Shown here in pieces: positions 35,049 through 43,820 of a stretch of 64,000 nt of DNA (positions are counted from its first letter, which is position 1; every line of letters starts with the position of its first letter). The notes beneath the pieces were generated by a model. The model did not search any database and was not told the origin of the DNA. It worked only from the letters and a program-made list of their open reading frames with translations. Both the position numbers and the translations under genes were made by a program. The stretch comes from Clostridioides difficile (GTDB taxonomy: Bacteria > Bacillota > Clostridia > Peptostreptococcales > Peptostreptococcaceae), in NCBI RefSeq assembly GCF_900243075.1, contig NZ_OEZH01000133.1, positions 62,001 through 126,000 of the forward strand, written 5' to 3'.

Positions 35049-36692
35049 TTATTCAACTGAAATTAAGTAATAATAAAGAGGTTGTCCTCCATAATATAAC
35101 TCTACATCTACATCTTCAAATTTTTCTTCTAAAGAAGTACGTAGTTCATTTGCTTGAGATTCTGTAACATCTTCACCAAAGAATAATGTTATAATAGCAG
35201 TATCTTCATCAACCAACTTTTCAATAAGATTTGATGTTACTTCATCCACATAATCTCCTGCTGATAATAAATTCCCTTCTGCAATTCCAATTATATTACC
35301 TTCTTTAACATCAATTTCATTCATCACTGTATCTCTAACAGCAAAAGTTACTTGACCTGACTTAACTGAGTTTAAAGCATTCATCATAGCTTCTTTATTT
35401 TCATCTTCACTTAATTCTCCATTAAATGTTACTAATGCAGCGAATCCTTGAGGTGTGTTTTTCGTAGGTATAACTATTATATTTTTCTCACTCAATTCTT
35501 TAGCCTGATTAGCAGCCATTATTATATTGCTGTTGTTTGGAAAAATAAATATGTTTTTGGCATTTATATTATTTATAGCATTCATAAAGTCTTCAGTACT
35601 TGGATTCATAGTTTGCCCACCTTCTATTATATGGTCAACTCCAAAATCTTTAAATATACTTGCCAAACCTTCACCCATAGAAGTAGCTATAAATCCAAAC
35701 TCTTTTTCTTCTTCTAAAGGTTCATCATCATTTTCTACATTTTCTTCTACATCTAATAATGTGTTTTCGTGTTGCAACTTCATGTTTTCTATTTTTATAG
35801 TTAATAATTGACCATACTTTAGAGCTTCTTGGAGTACATTTCCTGGGTCATTAGTGTGTACATGTACCTTTATAACTCCATCATCTCCAACTACTGCTAG
35901 GCTATCACCATAAGCCATCATTATATCTCTTATTTTAGTATCTTCTATTTTAGAACTTTCTAGTATAAATTCTGTACAGTAGCAATATTTTATATCATCT
36001 GTGCTAGTAGTACTCTTCGCAAAGTCCATGCTTGTTGAAATATTAGTATCTAAGTCAGCATTTTTTATTTCTACATTATTGCCTTTTATAGAAGCTAACA
36101 TTCCTTCATATATAAGTACAAGACCTTTTCCACCAGAGTCAACTACCCCAGCATCTTTTAGATTTTTTAGAAGGTCTGGAGTTCTCTCTAGTGAAGAATT
36201 AGATTCCTTCACAAACATACTTAAAAACTTTACTATATCTTTCTCTTTTTTTGCAGCTTTTATTGCAAAATCTCCACTCTCTCTAACTACAGTAAGTATA
36301 GTTCCTTCAATTGGTTTTATTACGGCTTTATATGCTGTGTCTGAACCATTTTTAAAAGCTTTTGCTAAATCTTCTGTTGATAATTTACTTTTTCCTTCTA
36401 TAGATTTAGCTATACCTCTGATTATTTGTGAAAGTATAACTCCTGAGTTTCCTCTAGCTCCCATTAAAGAGCCTTTAGATAATGCTTTTCCGATATCTGA
36501 TATATTATCATTTTCAACTTTTGCTAATTCTTTTAAGGCATAAGATATTGTTAATGACATATTAGTTCCTGTATCTCCATCTGGTACAGGGAATACATTT
36601 AACTTGTCAACTAAATCTTTATTGTTTTGGAGATTGTTTGCACCTGAAATAAACATCTCCCTTAACCTTTTACCATCTATATACTGAATCAT
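35049..36692 (-). CDS. DAK2-domain protein, fatty acid kinase FakA / YloV family
   Basis: 547 aa. The N-terminal DAK2 domain has the ATP-Mg motif VFPVPDGDTGTNMSLT and GARGNSGVILSQI. The C-terminal region with EFGFIATSMGEGLASIFKDFGVD and IFPNNSNIIMAANQAK is the FakA middle/C-terminal domain. FakA phosphorylates exogenous fatty acids bound by FakB before phospholipid synthesis. It follows the Asp23 gene, the standard yloU-yloV order upstream of recG. RBS AGGAGG. FakB is not in the window. Confidence 0.92.
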   Translation of the reverse strand: MIQYIDGKRLREMFISGANNLQNNKDLVDKLNVFPVPDGDTGTNMSLTISYALKELAKVENDNISDIGKALSKGSLMGARGNSGVILSQIIRGIAKSIEGKSKLSTEDLAKAFKNGSDTAYKAVIKPIEGTILTVVRESGDFAIKAAKKEKDIVKFLSMFVKESNSSLERTPDLLKNLKDAGVVDSGGKGLVLIYEGMLASIKGNNVEIKNADLDTNISTSMDFAKSTTSTDDIKYCYCTEFILESSKIEDTKIRDIMMAYGDSLAVVGDDGVIKVHVHTNDPGNVLQEALKYGQLLTIKIENMKLQHENTLLDVEENVENDDEPLEEEKEFGFIATSMGEGLASIFKDFGVDHIIEGGQTMNPSTEDFMNAINNINAKNIFIFPNNSNIIMAANQAKELSEKNIIVIPTKNTPQGFAALVTFNGELSEDENKEAMMNALNSVKSGQVTFAVRDTVMNEIDVKEGNIIGIAEGNLLSAGDYVDEVTSNLIEKLVDEDTAIITLFFGEDVTESQANELRTSLEEKFEDVDVELYYGGQPLYYYLISVE

Positions 36693-36710
36693 TTGTTTCC
36701 TCCTATGAAA

Positions 36711-37061
36711 TTACTTAACTCTTATTCCTTGTACATTAATATCAATTCTAGTAACTCTTACGCCAGTCATTTTTTCAACTACATATTTTACTCTATCTAT
36801 TATATTATTGGCAACAGTAGATATATTTGTACCATATTGTATTATAACATAAAGTTCTACTGCTATGGCATCTTCTTCTACTTCCTCAACTCTGACACCT
36901 TTAGTGGCATTCTCGCCTTTTAATAGCTCTACTATTCCTTTAGATTTATATGCTAAACCTACTAAGCCATAACTTTCCATTGCAGCTCTGTATACGACTT
37001 GAGCTATTACTTGATTATCTATTTCTATACTTCCATATTGATTCGTTACCTTTGCACTCAT
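36711..37061 (-). CDS. Asp23/Gls24 family protein (YloU-like)
   Basis: 116 aa from the ATG at 37061, after AAGGGGGTC. The in-frame start at 37097 is upstream of that site and unlikely. The Asp23 pattern is clear: GSIEIDNQVIAQVVYRAAMES, VRVEEVEEDAIAVELYVIIQYG and VVEKMTGVRVTRIDINVQGI. The family includes alkaline-shock and envelope-associated proteins and is routinely linked to the FakA-like gene, here 18 nt downstream. The gene is divergent from rpmB. Confidence 0.92.
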   Translation of the reverse strand: MSAKVTNQYGSIEIDNQVIAQVVYRAAMESYGLVGLAYKSKGIVELLKGENATKGVRVEEVEEDAIAVELYVIIQYGTNISTVANNIIDRVKYVVEKMTGVRVTRIDINVQGIRVK

Positions 37062-37167
37062 GGTTGACCCCCTTAAGCTTATTTTTATTAAAAACATTTC
37101 TTAATTTATTTTTTACTATTTTTACTTATTTATTATATAAAATTATAATCATATCATACTATAAATA

Positions 37168-37176
37168 TGGTATAAT
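37168..37176 (+). promoter_or_regulatory. Candidate extended -10 promoter upstream of rpmB
   Basis: TGGTATAAT matches the extended -10 consensus. If used, it gives an rpmB leader of about 240 nt. A second possible -10 (TGATAATAT) lies near 37360, which would give a short leader. The gap 37062-37421 is extremely A+T-rich and holds no other gene. Confidence 0.4.
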
Positions 37177-37266
37177 TTAAACCTAGAAAAGTTTTTGGAT
37201 AAAATTTCTTCTATAGTATATATATTCAAAGAAAAATAATAATTATTTTCCAAATATATTTACTTT

Positions 37267-37294
37267 ATATAAAATTATATATATAATTTTATAT
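37267..37294. repeat. 28-bp perfect palindrome in the rpmB leader region
   Basis: Every base of the segment pairs with its mirror position and it contains only A and T. It can form a 12-bp hairpin in RNA of either strand. Low complexity makes chance origin quite possible. Confidence 0.5.
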
Positions 37295-37421
37295 GATAAT
37301 AAGAAATTCTTCAATATGTGTAAGGCAAATATATATTTCTATTGCAAGTTTTTGTTATTTATGATAATATAAATATGTTTTTAGTCTTTAAATAGTTATC
37401 ATTTTAAGGAGGTGTGCGTAG

Positions 37422-37610
37422 ATGGCAAAAGTATGTAGCGTATGTGGTAAAGGTAAGGTTTCTGGAAACCAAGTATCACACTCAAATAAACATAATAAAA
37501 GAACATGGTCAGCTAACTTAAGAAGCGTAAGAGCGATTATAGATGGAGCTCCTAAGAGAGTAAAAGTTTGCACTAGATGTTTACGTTCTGGTAAAATTGA
37601 AAGAGCTTAG
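37422..37610 (+). CDS. rpmB: 50S ribosomal protein L28
   Basis: 62 aa, standard length. It carries the zinc-ribbon form with CSVCGKG near the start and CTRCLRSGKI near the end. The L28 core VSGNQVSHSNKHNKRTW and NLRSVRA is unmistakable. The ATG follows AAGGAGGTG. It is divergent from the Asp23 gene as in other Firmicutes and ends with its own terminator. Confidence 0.98.
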   Translation: MAKVCSVCGKGKVSGNQVSHSNKHNKRTWSANLRSVRAIIDGAPKRVKVCTRCLRSGKIERA

Positions 37611-37621
37611 TAACCACGTTT

Positions 37622-37649
37622 AAAAGCCTACTTCCGTAAGTAGGCTTTT
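37622..37649 (+). terminator. Terminator of rpmB
   Basis: aaaagcctactt / aagtaggctttt, 12-bp stem with a 4-nt loop, followed by TAATTT. Confidence 0.9.
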
Positions 37650-37769
37650 TAATTTAATCATTTTTACTCTTTCTCATGAATTTTAGGATTATATTTGAAA
37701 TCCATTTTGGTAATTTTATTGTTACTACTTTCATCAATACTCACCCCACACTTTATAGTTAAAACTATT

Positions 37770-37922
37770 TTAACAAAAAAATAATAATGCTCCACATCCA
37801 ATAAGTATTAATGCGGTAAGTGCTGACCAAATCCAGCCAGGAAGCAACATTGACAGAATTACAGCCATTCCTGTTGCCAGACATAGTATTCCTAGCAATA
37901 CCTTAGACTTGTTATTTCTCAT
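37770..37922 (-). CDS. Small two-helix membrane protein, unknown function
   Basis: 50 aa from the ATG at 37922, four bases after GGAGGTGTT. A longer frame exists upstream but lacks a ribosome site. A basic N-terminus (MRNNKSK) is followed by two hydrophobic helices separated by a short loop containing PGW, ending GCGALLFFC. I do not recognise the family. It is a lone gene between rpmB and the Rpn remnant. Confidence 0.6.
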   Translation of the reverse strand: MRNNKSKVLLGILCLATGMAVILSMLLPGWIWSALTALILIGCGALLFFC

Positions 37923-38019
37923 GGAACACCTCCACATAGAACCTGTATCTATAAATATTTTCATATTCAAGTTTATGCTACGGTTTCCCATTTTAGACCA
38001 ATAAACATATTATGTAATT

Positions 38020-38496
38020 TTAATTTTTAATACTAGAATTGTTACTACACTCTGATATAGATTCTACAATATCTAAAATACCTTTTTTTCTACTTAACCT
38101 TTCAGGTCCACTATATAAAACCACTGGTATGACTTTGGGAAGTTTAAAATTCTTATCTTCTATTTCTTCAAGACTCTTTTTCATAATGAAACTTTTCCAA
38201 ATTTGTTCTCTATACGATTTCAATCTTGGGACAATATCAGTATCCATTTCTGTTTGAAACTCTAACACTATATAATGTGATACTTTACCATTTTTAGAAA
38301 ACACTTTATAAATTATATCAACTTCCTTTCCTTTATATTCACATATAAAAGATGTTTCTAGCTCTATATTTTTAAGAGTTAGTTCTTTTGCTATTGAGAC
38401 ACTTGTAAAATTTTGAATCAAACTTAAAAAACTTTCTTTATCTGAATACATTCTTCTATACTCTTCTCGTTTTTCGTTGCTTCTTTTTAAATTCAT
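38020..38496 (-). pseudogene. Truncated Rpn/PD-(D/E)XK-family nuclease (transposase-like) remnant
   Basis: 158 aa. The core VDIIYKVFSKNG ... YIVLEFQTEMDTDIVPRLKSYREQIWKS ... LPKVIPVVLYSGPE is that of Rpn (YhgA-like) recombination-promoting nucleases, including the D...ExQ active-site pattern (EVDIIYK, VLEFQTE). Family members are about 280-320 aa; this one stops about halfway, in the sequence ECSNNSSIKN. The N-terminus is also unusual. No continuation in another frame was found downstream, so it looks like a decayed copy. It could still fold as an isolated nuclease domain. Confidence 0.65.
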
Positions 38497-38661
38497 ACAG
38501 TTCCTCCCAGATTATAGACTCTCTATATTTTAATAAGGACAATCTATAAATTTTATTTTTTAATTTTCACTAGTGAGTATTGACACTTGTGTGTAAAATA
38601 TCCAGTAAAGATATTTTTTTATATTTTTATTAAAAGATATAAATTTTTATATTTTAACATA

Positions 38662-38692
38662 TTGACATTGACGTTACGTAAAAGTGTATATT
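38662..38692 (+). promoter_or_regulatory. MerR-type promoter with 19-bp spacer and internal palindrome
   Basis: TTGACA (38662-38667) and TATATT (38687-38692) are separated by 19 bp, the over-long spacer typical of promoters activated by MerR-family proteins. The spacer contains TGACGTTACGTAA, close to the TipA operator core. It lies 22 bp before the MerR/TipAS gene, so autoregulation is likely. Confidence 0.7.
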
Positions 38693-38714
38693 TAATTTAT
38701 AGGAGGTATTGCTT

Positions 38715-39476
38715 ATGGAATATACAGTTCAAAAATTAAGTAAAATAGCTGGTATAAGTACTAGAACACTTAGATATTATGATGAAATCGAGCTTCTTAA
38801 ACCACTTAAAATAAATTCTTCAGGCTATCGTATATATGGTCAGAACGAAGTTAATAAACTGCAACAAATACTTTTTTATAGAGAATTAGGTATTAGCTTA
38901 GAAAATATAAAAAACATTATAAATTCGCCAACCTTTGACAGCTTAAGTGCGTTAAAAGAACACCACAATAAATTACTAGCTAAAAGAAAACAAATTGATT
39001 TACTAATAGAAAATGTAACTAAAACTATATCCTTAGAGGAGGGGAAATGCACTATGGCAGATATAGAAAAATTTGAAGGTTTTAAGGAAAAGATGATTTG
39101 TGAAAATGAGAAAAAGTATGGAGCTGAAATCAGAGATAAATATGGTAAAGATACTGTAGATACATCAAATAAAAAACTTAAAAATATGTCTAAACAAGAT
39201 TATGAAGATTGGCAAAACTTAGGTATCGAAATACTTAGTAAACTCAAAAAAGCTTTTAAAACTGGTGATGCTTCTAGTGAACTGGCTCAAGAAGTTGCAA
39301 GATTACATCATAAATGGCTAAATTATACTTGGAACACATATTCTAAGGAAGCTCATGCCTCCTTAGCACAGATGTATGTATGTGATGAACGTTTTACATC
39401 ATATTATGATAAAGAACAGCCTGGACTAGCTAAATTTTTGAGGGATGCTATAGTAGTCTATACAAGATATAAGTAA
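38715..39476 (+). CDS. MerR-family regulator with TipAS antibiotic-recognition domain
   Basis: 253 aa from the ATG at 38715, eight bases after AGGAGG. MerR helix-turn-helix: YTVQKLSKIAGISTRTLRYYDEIELLKP, then the RIYGQNEVNKLQQILFYRELGISLENIK wing and a coiled-coil dimer helix (about 75-110). The C-terminal TipAS domain (about 120-250) has DWQNLGIEILSKLKKAF and LAQEVARLHHKWLNYTW ... MYVCDERFTSYYDK. TipAS domains bind thiopeptides and other hydrophobic drugs and activate their own promoter. No efflux or resistance gene is adjacent in the window, so targets are unknown. Confidence 0.92.
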   Translation: MEYTVQKLSKIAGISTRTLRYYDEIELLKPLKINSSGYRIYGQNEVNKLQQILFYRELGISLENIKNIINSPTFDSLSALKEHHNKLLAKRKQIDLLIENVTKTISLEEGKCTMADIEKFEGFKEKMICENEKKYGAEIRDKYGKDTVDTSNKKLKNMSKQDYEDWQNLGIEILSKLKKAFKTGDASSELAQEVARLHHKWLNYTWNTYSKEAHASLAQMYVCDERFTSYYDKEQPGLAKFLRDAIVVYTRYK

Positions 39477-39494
39477 TATAAAATAATAAAGGTG

Positions 39495-39568
39495 GTGTCT
39501 CAAAATGAACTTTTTAGTTCATGAGACACTCTGTTTTGTATGAAGTCAAATATGTTTTATCATTTCAA
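39495..39568 (+). repeat. Dispersed repeat copy carrying a terminator (copy B)
   Basis: Matches the minus strand of 21258-21332 at about 68 of 74 positions. It begins 18 bp after the MerR gene stop. The first 35 nt form a hairpin (gtgtctcaaaatgaac / gttcatgagacac), then CTGTTTTG. The downstream half (tgtatgaagtcaaatat ... atcatttcaa) is conserved without being part of the hairpin. Confidence 0.8.
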
Positions 39569-39650
39569 CTAAAAATTACTTATACTGCTTATATTATCAA
39601 TAAAAAATTGTCTTATTGAATTTTTTATAAAACTTATGTAATATAAAAAT

Positions 39651-41579
39651 CTATATTATAGACTTTATTATGGAAAGAAAACTATCAAAATCATTACAAT
39701 TAGATATCCTATCTCTAATATCATTGTCATTAATTATCTTTAAAAAGATGTCATAAATGGAGTTCATTTTTATATAATCGCCTTTATTTATAGCTAACAT
39801 CATAATAAATTTAACAGTAGAATCTTTACTCCAATCTATTGGCTCATTTAATATAGAAACACAAATCTTAGTCTTTATGGAGCTTAATTCCATAGGATGA
39901 GGTATAGCTAAAAAGTCATCTATATTGGTAGAAGACAAGCTTTCTCTATAAAATACAGATTCAGTAAATGATGGAAATACAATTTCATTTTGAGTTAATT
40001 TGCTGCACATCAAATTTATAATCTCATCCTTATCTTTAACTTTAGGATTAACAATAAATAAATTTTTATCAAAAAAATTGTCCAAAAGATTACTATAAGT
40101 GTGAGAATCATTGGTGATTGATTTAGATATATTCTCTATATCTTTTTTTAATAGTGTTAAATCTACTAATACAATAGGTATACTATCATGATTTAAAGGA
40201 ATTGTTGATATTATTATATCTACACCTGACAATTCACTAGCTAAAAATTGATTAAATGATAGACATTGAAGTATATTTATTTTATCATGAAAAACTTTAT
40301 TTAATTGAACCTCTAATAATCTACTTGAACCATACCCTGAACCACATACTAATACTACGTTTTTGCACTTAATATTATTTTGAAAAAATCTCTCGATTCC
40401 AGCACCTATATGAAGGGATACATACCCAATTTCATCTTCTGTTAAAGAGTAAATACTCTTTTTAAAAACTTTTTCTATGGCATTTAAAGTTATTTCAAAT
40501 GCTAAAGGATAATTACTTTTTATTGTATTTATAAGAGGATTCACCTTGTTTAAATTATAAGCTTTAGAGTTAAGAATTGATTTAAAGTGGAGTACTAAGT
40601 CATTAAATAGCACACTATCATCTCTAAGGTCAAAAGTATATTGATTGTTGATTACTTCTAAAATTTCTTCAACATATTCTATAATCTTAGTGTCTGCTCT
40701 ATTGGAAACGTTATCCAAAAGAGAACTTTTAGTTATAAAATGATTATATAGATAAATTCTGTCTGCCTTTGAAATAATTATATTATAGTTACTCTCAATA
40801 TAAGTAAATATATTTTCAACAGCAGCATTTGATTCAAAATCTGTTAAAACAATATCTAGGGCATTATCTAAGCAGTAATCATCAAGTATTCTACTTATGG
40901 TGATAGCTAGATGAACAATGAAGTTTTTTAGATTAAAATCTAAGAAATTTATATTAAATTTATTAATTTCACTTAGTACTATCTTTTGAAGTTCTATTAA
41001 ATCTATATTATTAAATAATTCTATTTCTTTGTCTGTAATTCCAATTATATAATTCTCAAAATTCCTATTTATCATATTGTTAGAAATACATCTTCGAATA
41101 TCTATTTCTTTCCCTTCAACTTTCACTCCATAATATGGCTTAGGAACTAATATTAAATTATACTTTGACAGAATAGGCTTTATTCTTTTTATATCATTTA
41201 GTATTGTAACTTTACTCACATACAAGCTATTAGCTAAATCTTCTAGTTTTATATATGTATTGTTATAAAGGATATATTTTAAGATATATTGATTTCTTTC
41301 CATAGGAGAATCTGGTATTTCATTTGAATCCATAATAGCATCAGATATTAATGCTAGATACTGTTGGTATAATGCTAAATTAAGAATATCTATATAATAC
41401 CCTTCCCCTTTTTTTATTTTAATAATAGCACCATTTTTCTCTAAAGTTTCATTTATAGAAGTAATATCAGTTCTTATAGTTCTCTCACTCACTTTTAAAT
41501 GATTACTTAAAGTTTTACAAGTAATTTTATCATCACTTTCATTTAATAGTTTAAACAAAGTAAGTAATCTCTTAGGCAT
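39651..41579 (-). CDS. BglG/MtlR-type PRD regulator of the mannosidase PTS operon
   Basis: 642 aa. N-terminal HTH (ITCKTLSNHLKVSERTIRTDI), second HTH (KLEDLANSLYVSKVTILNDIKR), two PRD domains (about 180-410), IIB-like domain with cysteine in VVLVCGSGYGSSRLLEVQL, and a C-terminal EIIA type-2 domain with His in DDFLAIPHPMELS. It is divergent from the PTS-mannosidase operon, with two palindromic sites in the shared 236-bp gap. PTS-dependent phosphorylation should tune it to sugar supply. The RBS is in the short stretch after 41579. Confidence 0.92.
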   Translation of the reverse strand: MPKRLLTLFKLLNESDDKITCKTLSNHLKVSERTIRTDITSINETLEKNGAIIKIKKGEGYYIDILNLALYQQYLALISDAIMDSNEIPDSPMERNQYILKYILYNNTYIKLEDLANSLYVSKVTILNDIKRIKPILSKYNLILVPKPYYGVKVEGKEIDIRRCISNNMINRNFENYIIGITDKEIELFNNIDLIELQKIVLSEINKFNINFLDFNLKNFIVHLAITISRILDDYCLDNALDIVLTDFESNAAVENIFTYIESNYNIIISKADRIYLYNHFITKSSLLDNVSNRADTKIIEYVEEILEVINNQYTFDLRDDSVLFNDLVLHFKSILNSKAYNLNKVNPLINTIKSNYPLAFEITLNAIEKVFKKSIYSLTEDEIGYVSLHIGAGIERFFQNNIKCKNVVLVCGSGYGSSRLLEVQLNKVFHDKINILQCLSFNQFLASELSGVDIIISTIPLNHDSIPIVLVDLTLLKKDIENISKSITNDSHTYSNLLDNFFDKNLFIVNPKVKDKDEIINLMCSKLTQNEIVFPSFTESVFYRESLSSTNIDDFLAIPHPMELSSIKTKICVSILNEPIDWSKDSTVKFIMMLAINKGDYIKMNSIYDIFLKIINDNDIRDRISNCNDFDSFLSIIKSII

Positions 41580-41671
41580 AAATATCCCCTCCTTATAGAA
41601 TTTCTTCTAAATTATACTATTTACATTCCTATAATACAATTACTCTAATAAAATTGTATTATAATAATTTA

Positions 41672-41741
41672 TTTCCAGTTTAAAGTGGAAATTAGTTATT
41701 ATCATAATATAAATTTCCATGTCGAAGTGGAAATTAGTTAT
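41672..41741. promoter_or_regulatory. Paired palindromic operators between the PRD regulator and PTS genes
   Basis: Two 28-bp copies of TTTCCA-N8-TGGAAATTAGTTAT start at 41672 and 41714, exactly 42 bp (four helical turns) apart. Each contains the dyad TTTCCA/TGGAAA. This is the expected form of a DNA-binding site for the adjacent PRD activator. A partial cre-like GGATAACGATTACA follows at 41755-41768. Confidence 0.65.
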
Positions 41742-41815
41742 ATTTAATTTAATTCGGATAACGATTACAATAGAAATATAAGTTAAGACATTAAGAAATG
41801 GAGTGGAAAAAATAT

Positions 41816-42268
41816 ATGATACTACAAGAAAAGAATATATTTATAGATAAAAACTTAAAAAGCAAAGAAGAAGTATTAAACTTTATTGCAGATAGTGCTT
41901 ATATACTAGGCGTTACAACTAATAAAGAAGCTCTTTTAGAAGACCTTTTGAAAAGAGAAAATGAATTTCCAACAGGAATACGAGATGGATTTGCAATACC
42001 CCATACAAAAAGTGCAAATGTAAAAGAAGCATCTATACTCTATATTAGAACAACTCATGAATTAGAGTGGAAAACTTTAGATGATAGCAAGGTTAGATAT
42101 ATATTTAGTTTATTAGCTCCACAGGAAAATGAAGTAAATATACATTTAAAAACTTTATCTAAACTAGCTACATGTTTAATGGAAGATGATTTTATAAGTG
42201 AAGTTAAAAATGCTAGTGATGCAAATCATTTAGTAAAATACATAACTAATAAAATGAAGGAGGAGTAA
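41816..42268 (+). CDS. PTS fructose-type IIA component
   Basis: 150 aa from the ATG at 41816; an upstream ATG at 41798 overlaps the ribosome site GGAGTGG and is less likely. The EIIA-Fru pattern is clear: NLKSKEEVLNFIAD, LLKRENEFPTGIRDGFAIPHTKS with the phospho-His in AIPHTK. It passes phosphate from HPr to the IIB encoded 2 nt downstream. It is the first gene of a four-gene operon. Confidence 0.92.
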   Translation: MILQEKNIFIDKNLKSKEEVLNFIADSAYILGVTTNKEALLEDLLKRENEFPTGIRDGFAIPHTKSANVKEASILYIRTTHELEWKTLDDSKVRYIFSLLAPQENEVNIHLKTLSKLATCLMEDDFISEVKNASDANHLVKYITNKMKEE

Positions 42269-42270
42269 TT

Positions 42271-42579
42271 ATGAAAATAGTAGCAATAACATCATGTATA
42301 GCAGGATTAGCACACACACCTATGGCAGCAAAAGCTTTAGAACAAGCTGCATCAAAACTGGGTCATGAAATCAAAGTAGAACAACAAGGTGCTATGGGAC
42401 AAGTAAATACTATAACAAAAGAAGACGCTCAAGATGCAGACTTTGTACTTATAGCATCTGACCAAACTATATCTGGGATGGAAAGATTTGATGGCAAAAA
42501 AGTAATAAAAGTTAAGATAGGTGTGGCATTAAAAAAGCCAGAAGCCGTCTTAACAAAATGCATAGAAGCTATTTCTTAA
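42271..42579 (+). CDS. PTS fructose-type IIB component
   Basis: 102 aa. The phospho-cysteine loop is AITSCIAGLAHTPMAAKAL (C9), typical of fructose-family IIB. QQGAMGQVNTITKEDAQDADFVLIASD is the conserved middle. The ATG follows AAGGAGGAG inside the end of the IIA gene. Confidence 0.94.
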   Translation: MKIVAITSCIAGLAHTPMAAKALEQAASKLGHEIKVEQQGAMGQVNTITKEDAQDADFVLIASDQTISGMERFDGKKVIKVKIGVALKKPEAVLTKCIEAIS

Positions 42580-42693
42580 TAAAAAAATCTCACTCTTATA
42601 TAGAATGAGAAAAATAAAAAAATAAAAAATTGTCTAATGTAATTATAACATATTATCAAAAAATATAACAAACTTATATAGGAGGAATTAAAA

Positions 42694-43800
42694 ATGAGTA
42701 AAAAAAATAAATCTCTTTTAAGTGAACTTAAAGGACACTTAATGACAGGTATTTCATATATATTACCACTTATAATAGGCTCATCTTTAGTTGTAGCTAT
42801 ACCAAAGCTTACAGCCTTAGCAATGGGAATAACAAGTTTAGATGCTTATGCAAATGTATCCGGTTTCTATCATATTCTTTACTTAATTGAACAGGTAGGT
42901 TGGACTGGTATAGGTCTATTAAATACAGTATTAGCAGGATTTATAGCATTTTCAATAGGTGAAAAACCAGCTATAGGTGCAGGTTTTATTGGTGGACTCA
43001 TAGCAAGCAATACTAACGCAGGATTCTTAGGAGCGGTAATAGCAGGTTTCTTTGCTGGATATGTTTGTAAATTTTTAAAGGAAAAAATTAAAATATCTGG
43101 TTCAGCATCAGGAATGATGCCACTTATAATAATGCCACTTATAACAGTTGGATTAACTGGTTTTTTAATGAGTATCATATTAGCAGGACATTTAGGAAAC
43201 ATAAATACTTCATTAAATGTTTGGGTAGCTGAAATGTGTCAAAATGGAACAAATTCAGTAGTATTAGCTTTAATTTTAGGTGCAATGATAGGATTCGATT
43301 TAGGTGGACCAGTAAATAAAGCAGCTTGGATGGCAGGAAATGCACTAATGTTAGAAGGTATCTACTTACCAGCAATATTAGTAAACTGTGCAATAGTTAT
43401 ACCTCCATTAGGATATGGTTTAGCTACATTCATAAGAAAATCAAAATTCTCTAAAACATTAGCTGAAACAGGAAAAGGTAACATAGTTATGGGTATAATC
43501 GGAATAACAGAAGGTGCAATCCCCTTCACTTTAACAAATCCATTAAAATTAGTTCCTGTTAATATGATAGGATGTGCTTTGGGTGTAGGATTAGCAGCTT
43601 TATTAGGTGTACATGCTATAATGCCTCCAGTTGGTGGATTATATGGATTTATATCAGTAGGTTCTGGATGGGCTTACTTAACAGGTGCAATATTTGGAGC
43701 TTTAGTAATAGCAATATTATCAACAGTTTTAGTAGATTTTAAGGAAGAAGAAACTATTGAAGATGTAGAATTTGATGAAATAGAATTAGATATAATGTAA
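42694..43800 (+). CDS. PTS fructose-type IIC component
   Basis: 368 aa with 8-9 membrane helices. MTGISYILPLIIGSSLVVAIPK, GFIAFSIGEKPAIGAGFIGGL, DLGGPVNKAAWMAGNALM and the EGAIPFTL sugar-binding motif match the fructose/mannosylglycerate family IIC. It imports and phosphorylates a mannose-containing sugar together with the preceding IIA and IIB. RBS AGGAGG. The 114-bp gap before it holds a weak imperfect hairpin near 42588-42610. Confidence 0.93.
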   Translation: MSKKNKSLLSELKGHLMTGISYILPLIIGSSLVVAIPKLTALAMGITSLDAYANVSGFYHILYLIEQVGWTGIGLLNTVLAGFIAFSIGEKPAIGAGFIGGLIASNTNAGFLGAVIAGFFAGYVCKFLKEKIKISGSASGMMPLIIMPLITVGLTGFLMSIILAGHLGNINTSLNVWVAEMCQNGTNSVVLALILGAMIGFDLGGPVNKAAWMAGNALMLEGIYLPAILVNCAIVIPPLGYGLATFIRKSKFSKTLAETGKGNIVMGIIGITEGAIPFTLTNPLKLVPVNMIGCALGVGLAALLGVHAIMPPVGGLYGFISVGSGWAYLTGAIFGALVIAILSTVLVDFKEEETIEDVEFDEIELDIM

Positions 43801-43820
43801 ATTAAAAACTTAATTTTAAG

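Noticed and set aside
37388-37573. Minus-strand ORF overlapping rpmB
   Set aside because: Antisense shadow of the ribosomal protein L28 gene.
42588-42615. Possible terminator between the IIB and IIC genes
   Set aside because: The stem tctcactct / agaatgaga contains a mismatch and is short; I treat the genes as one operon.
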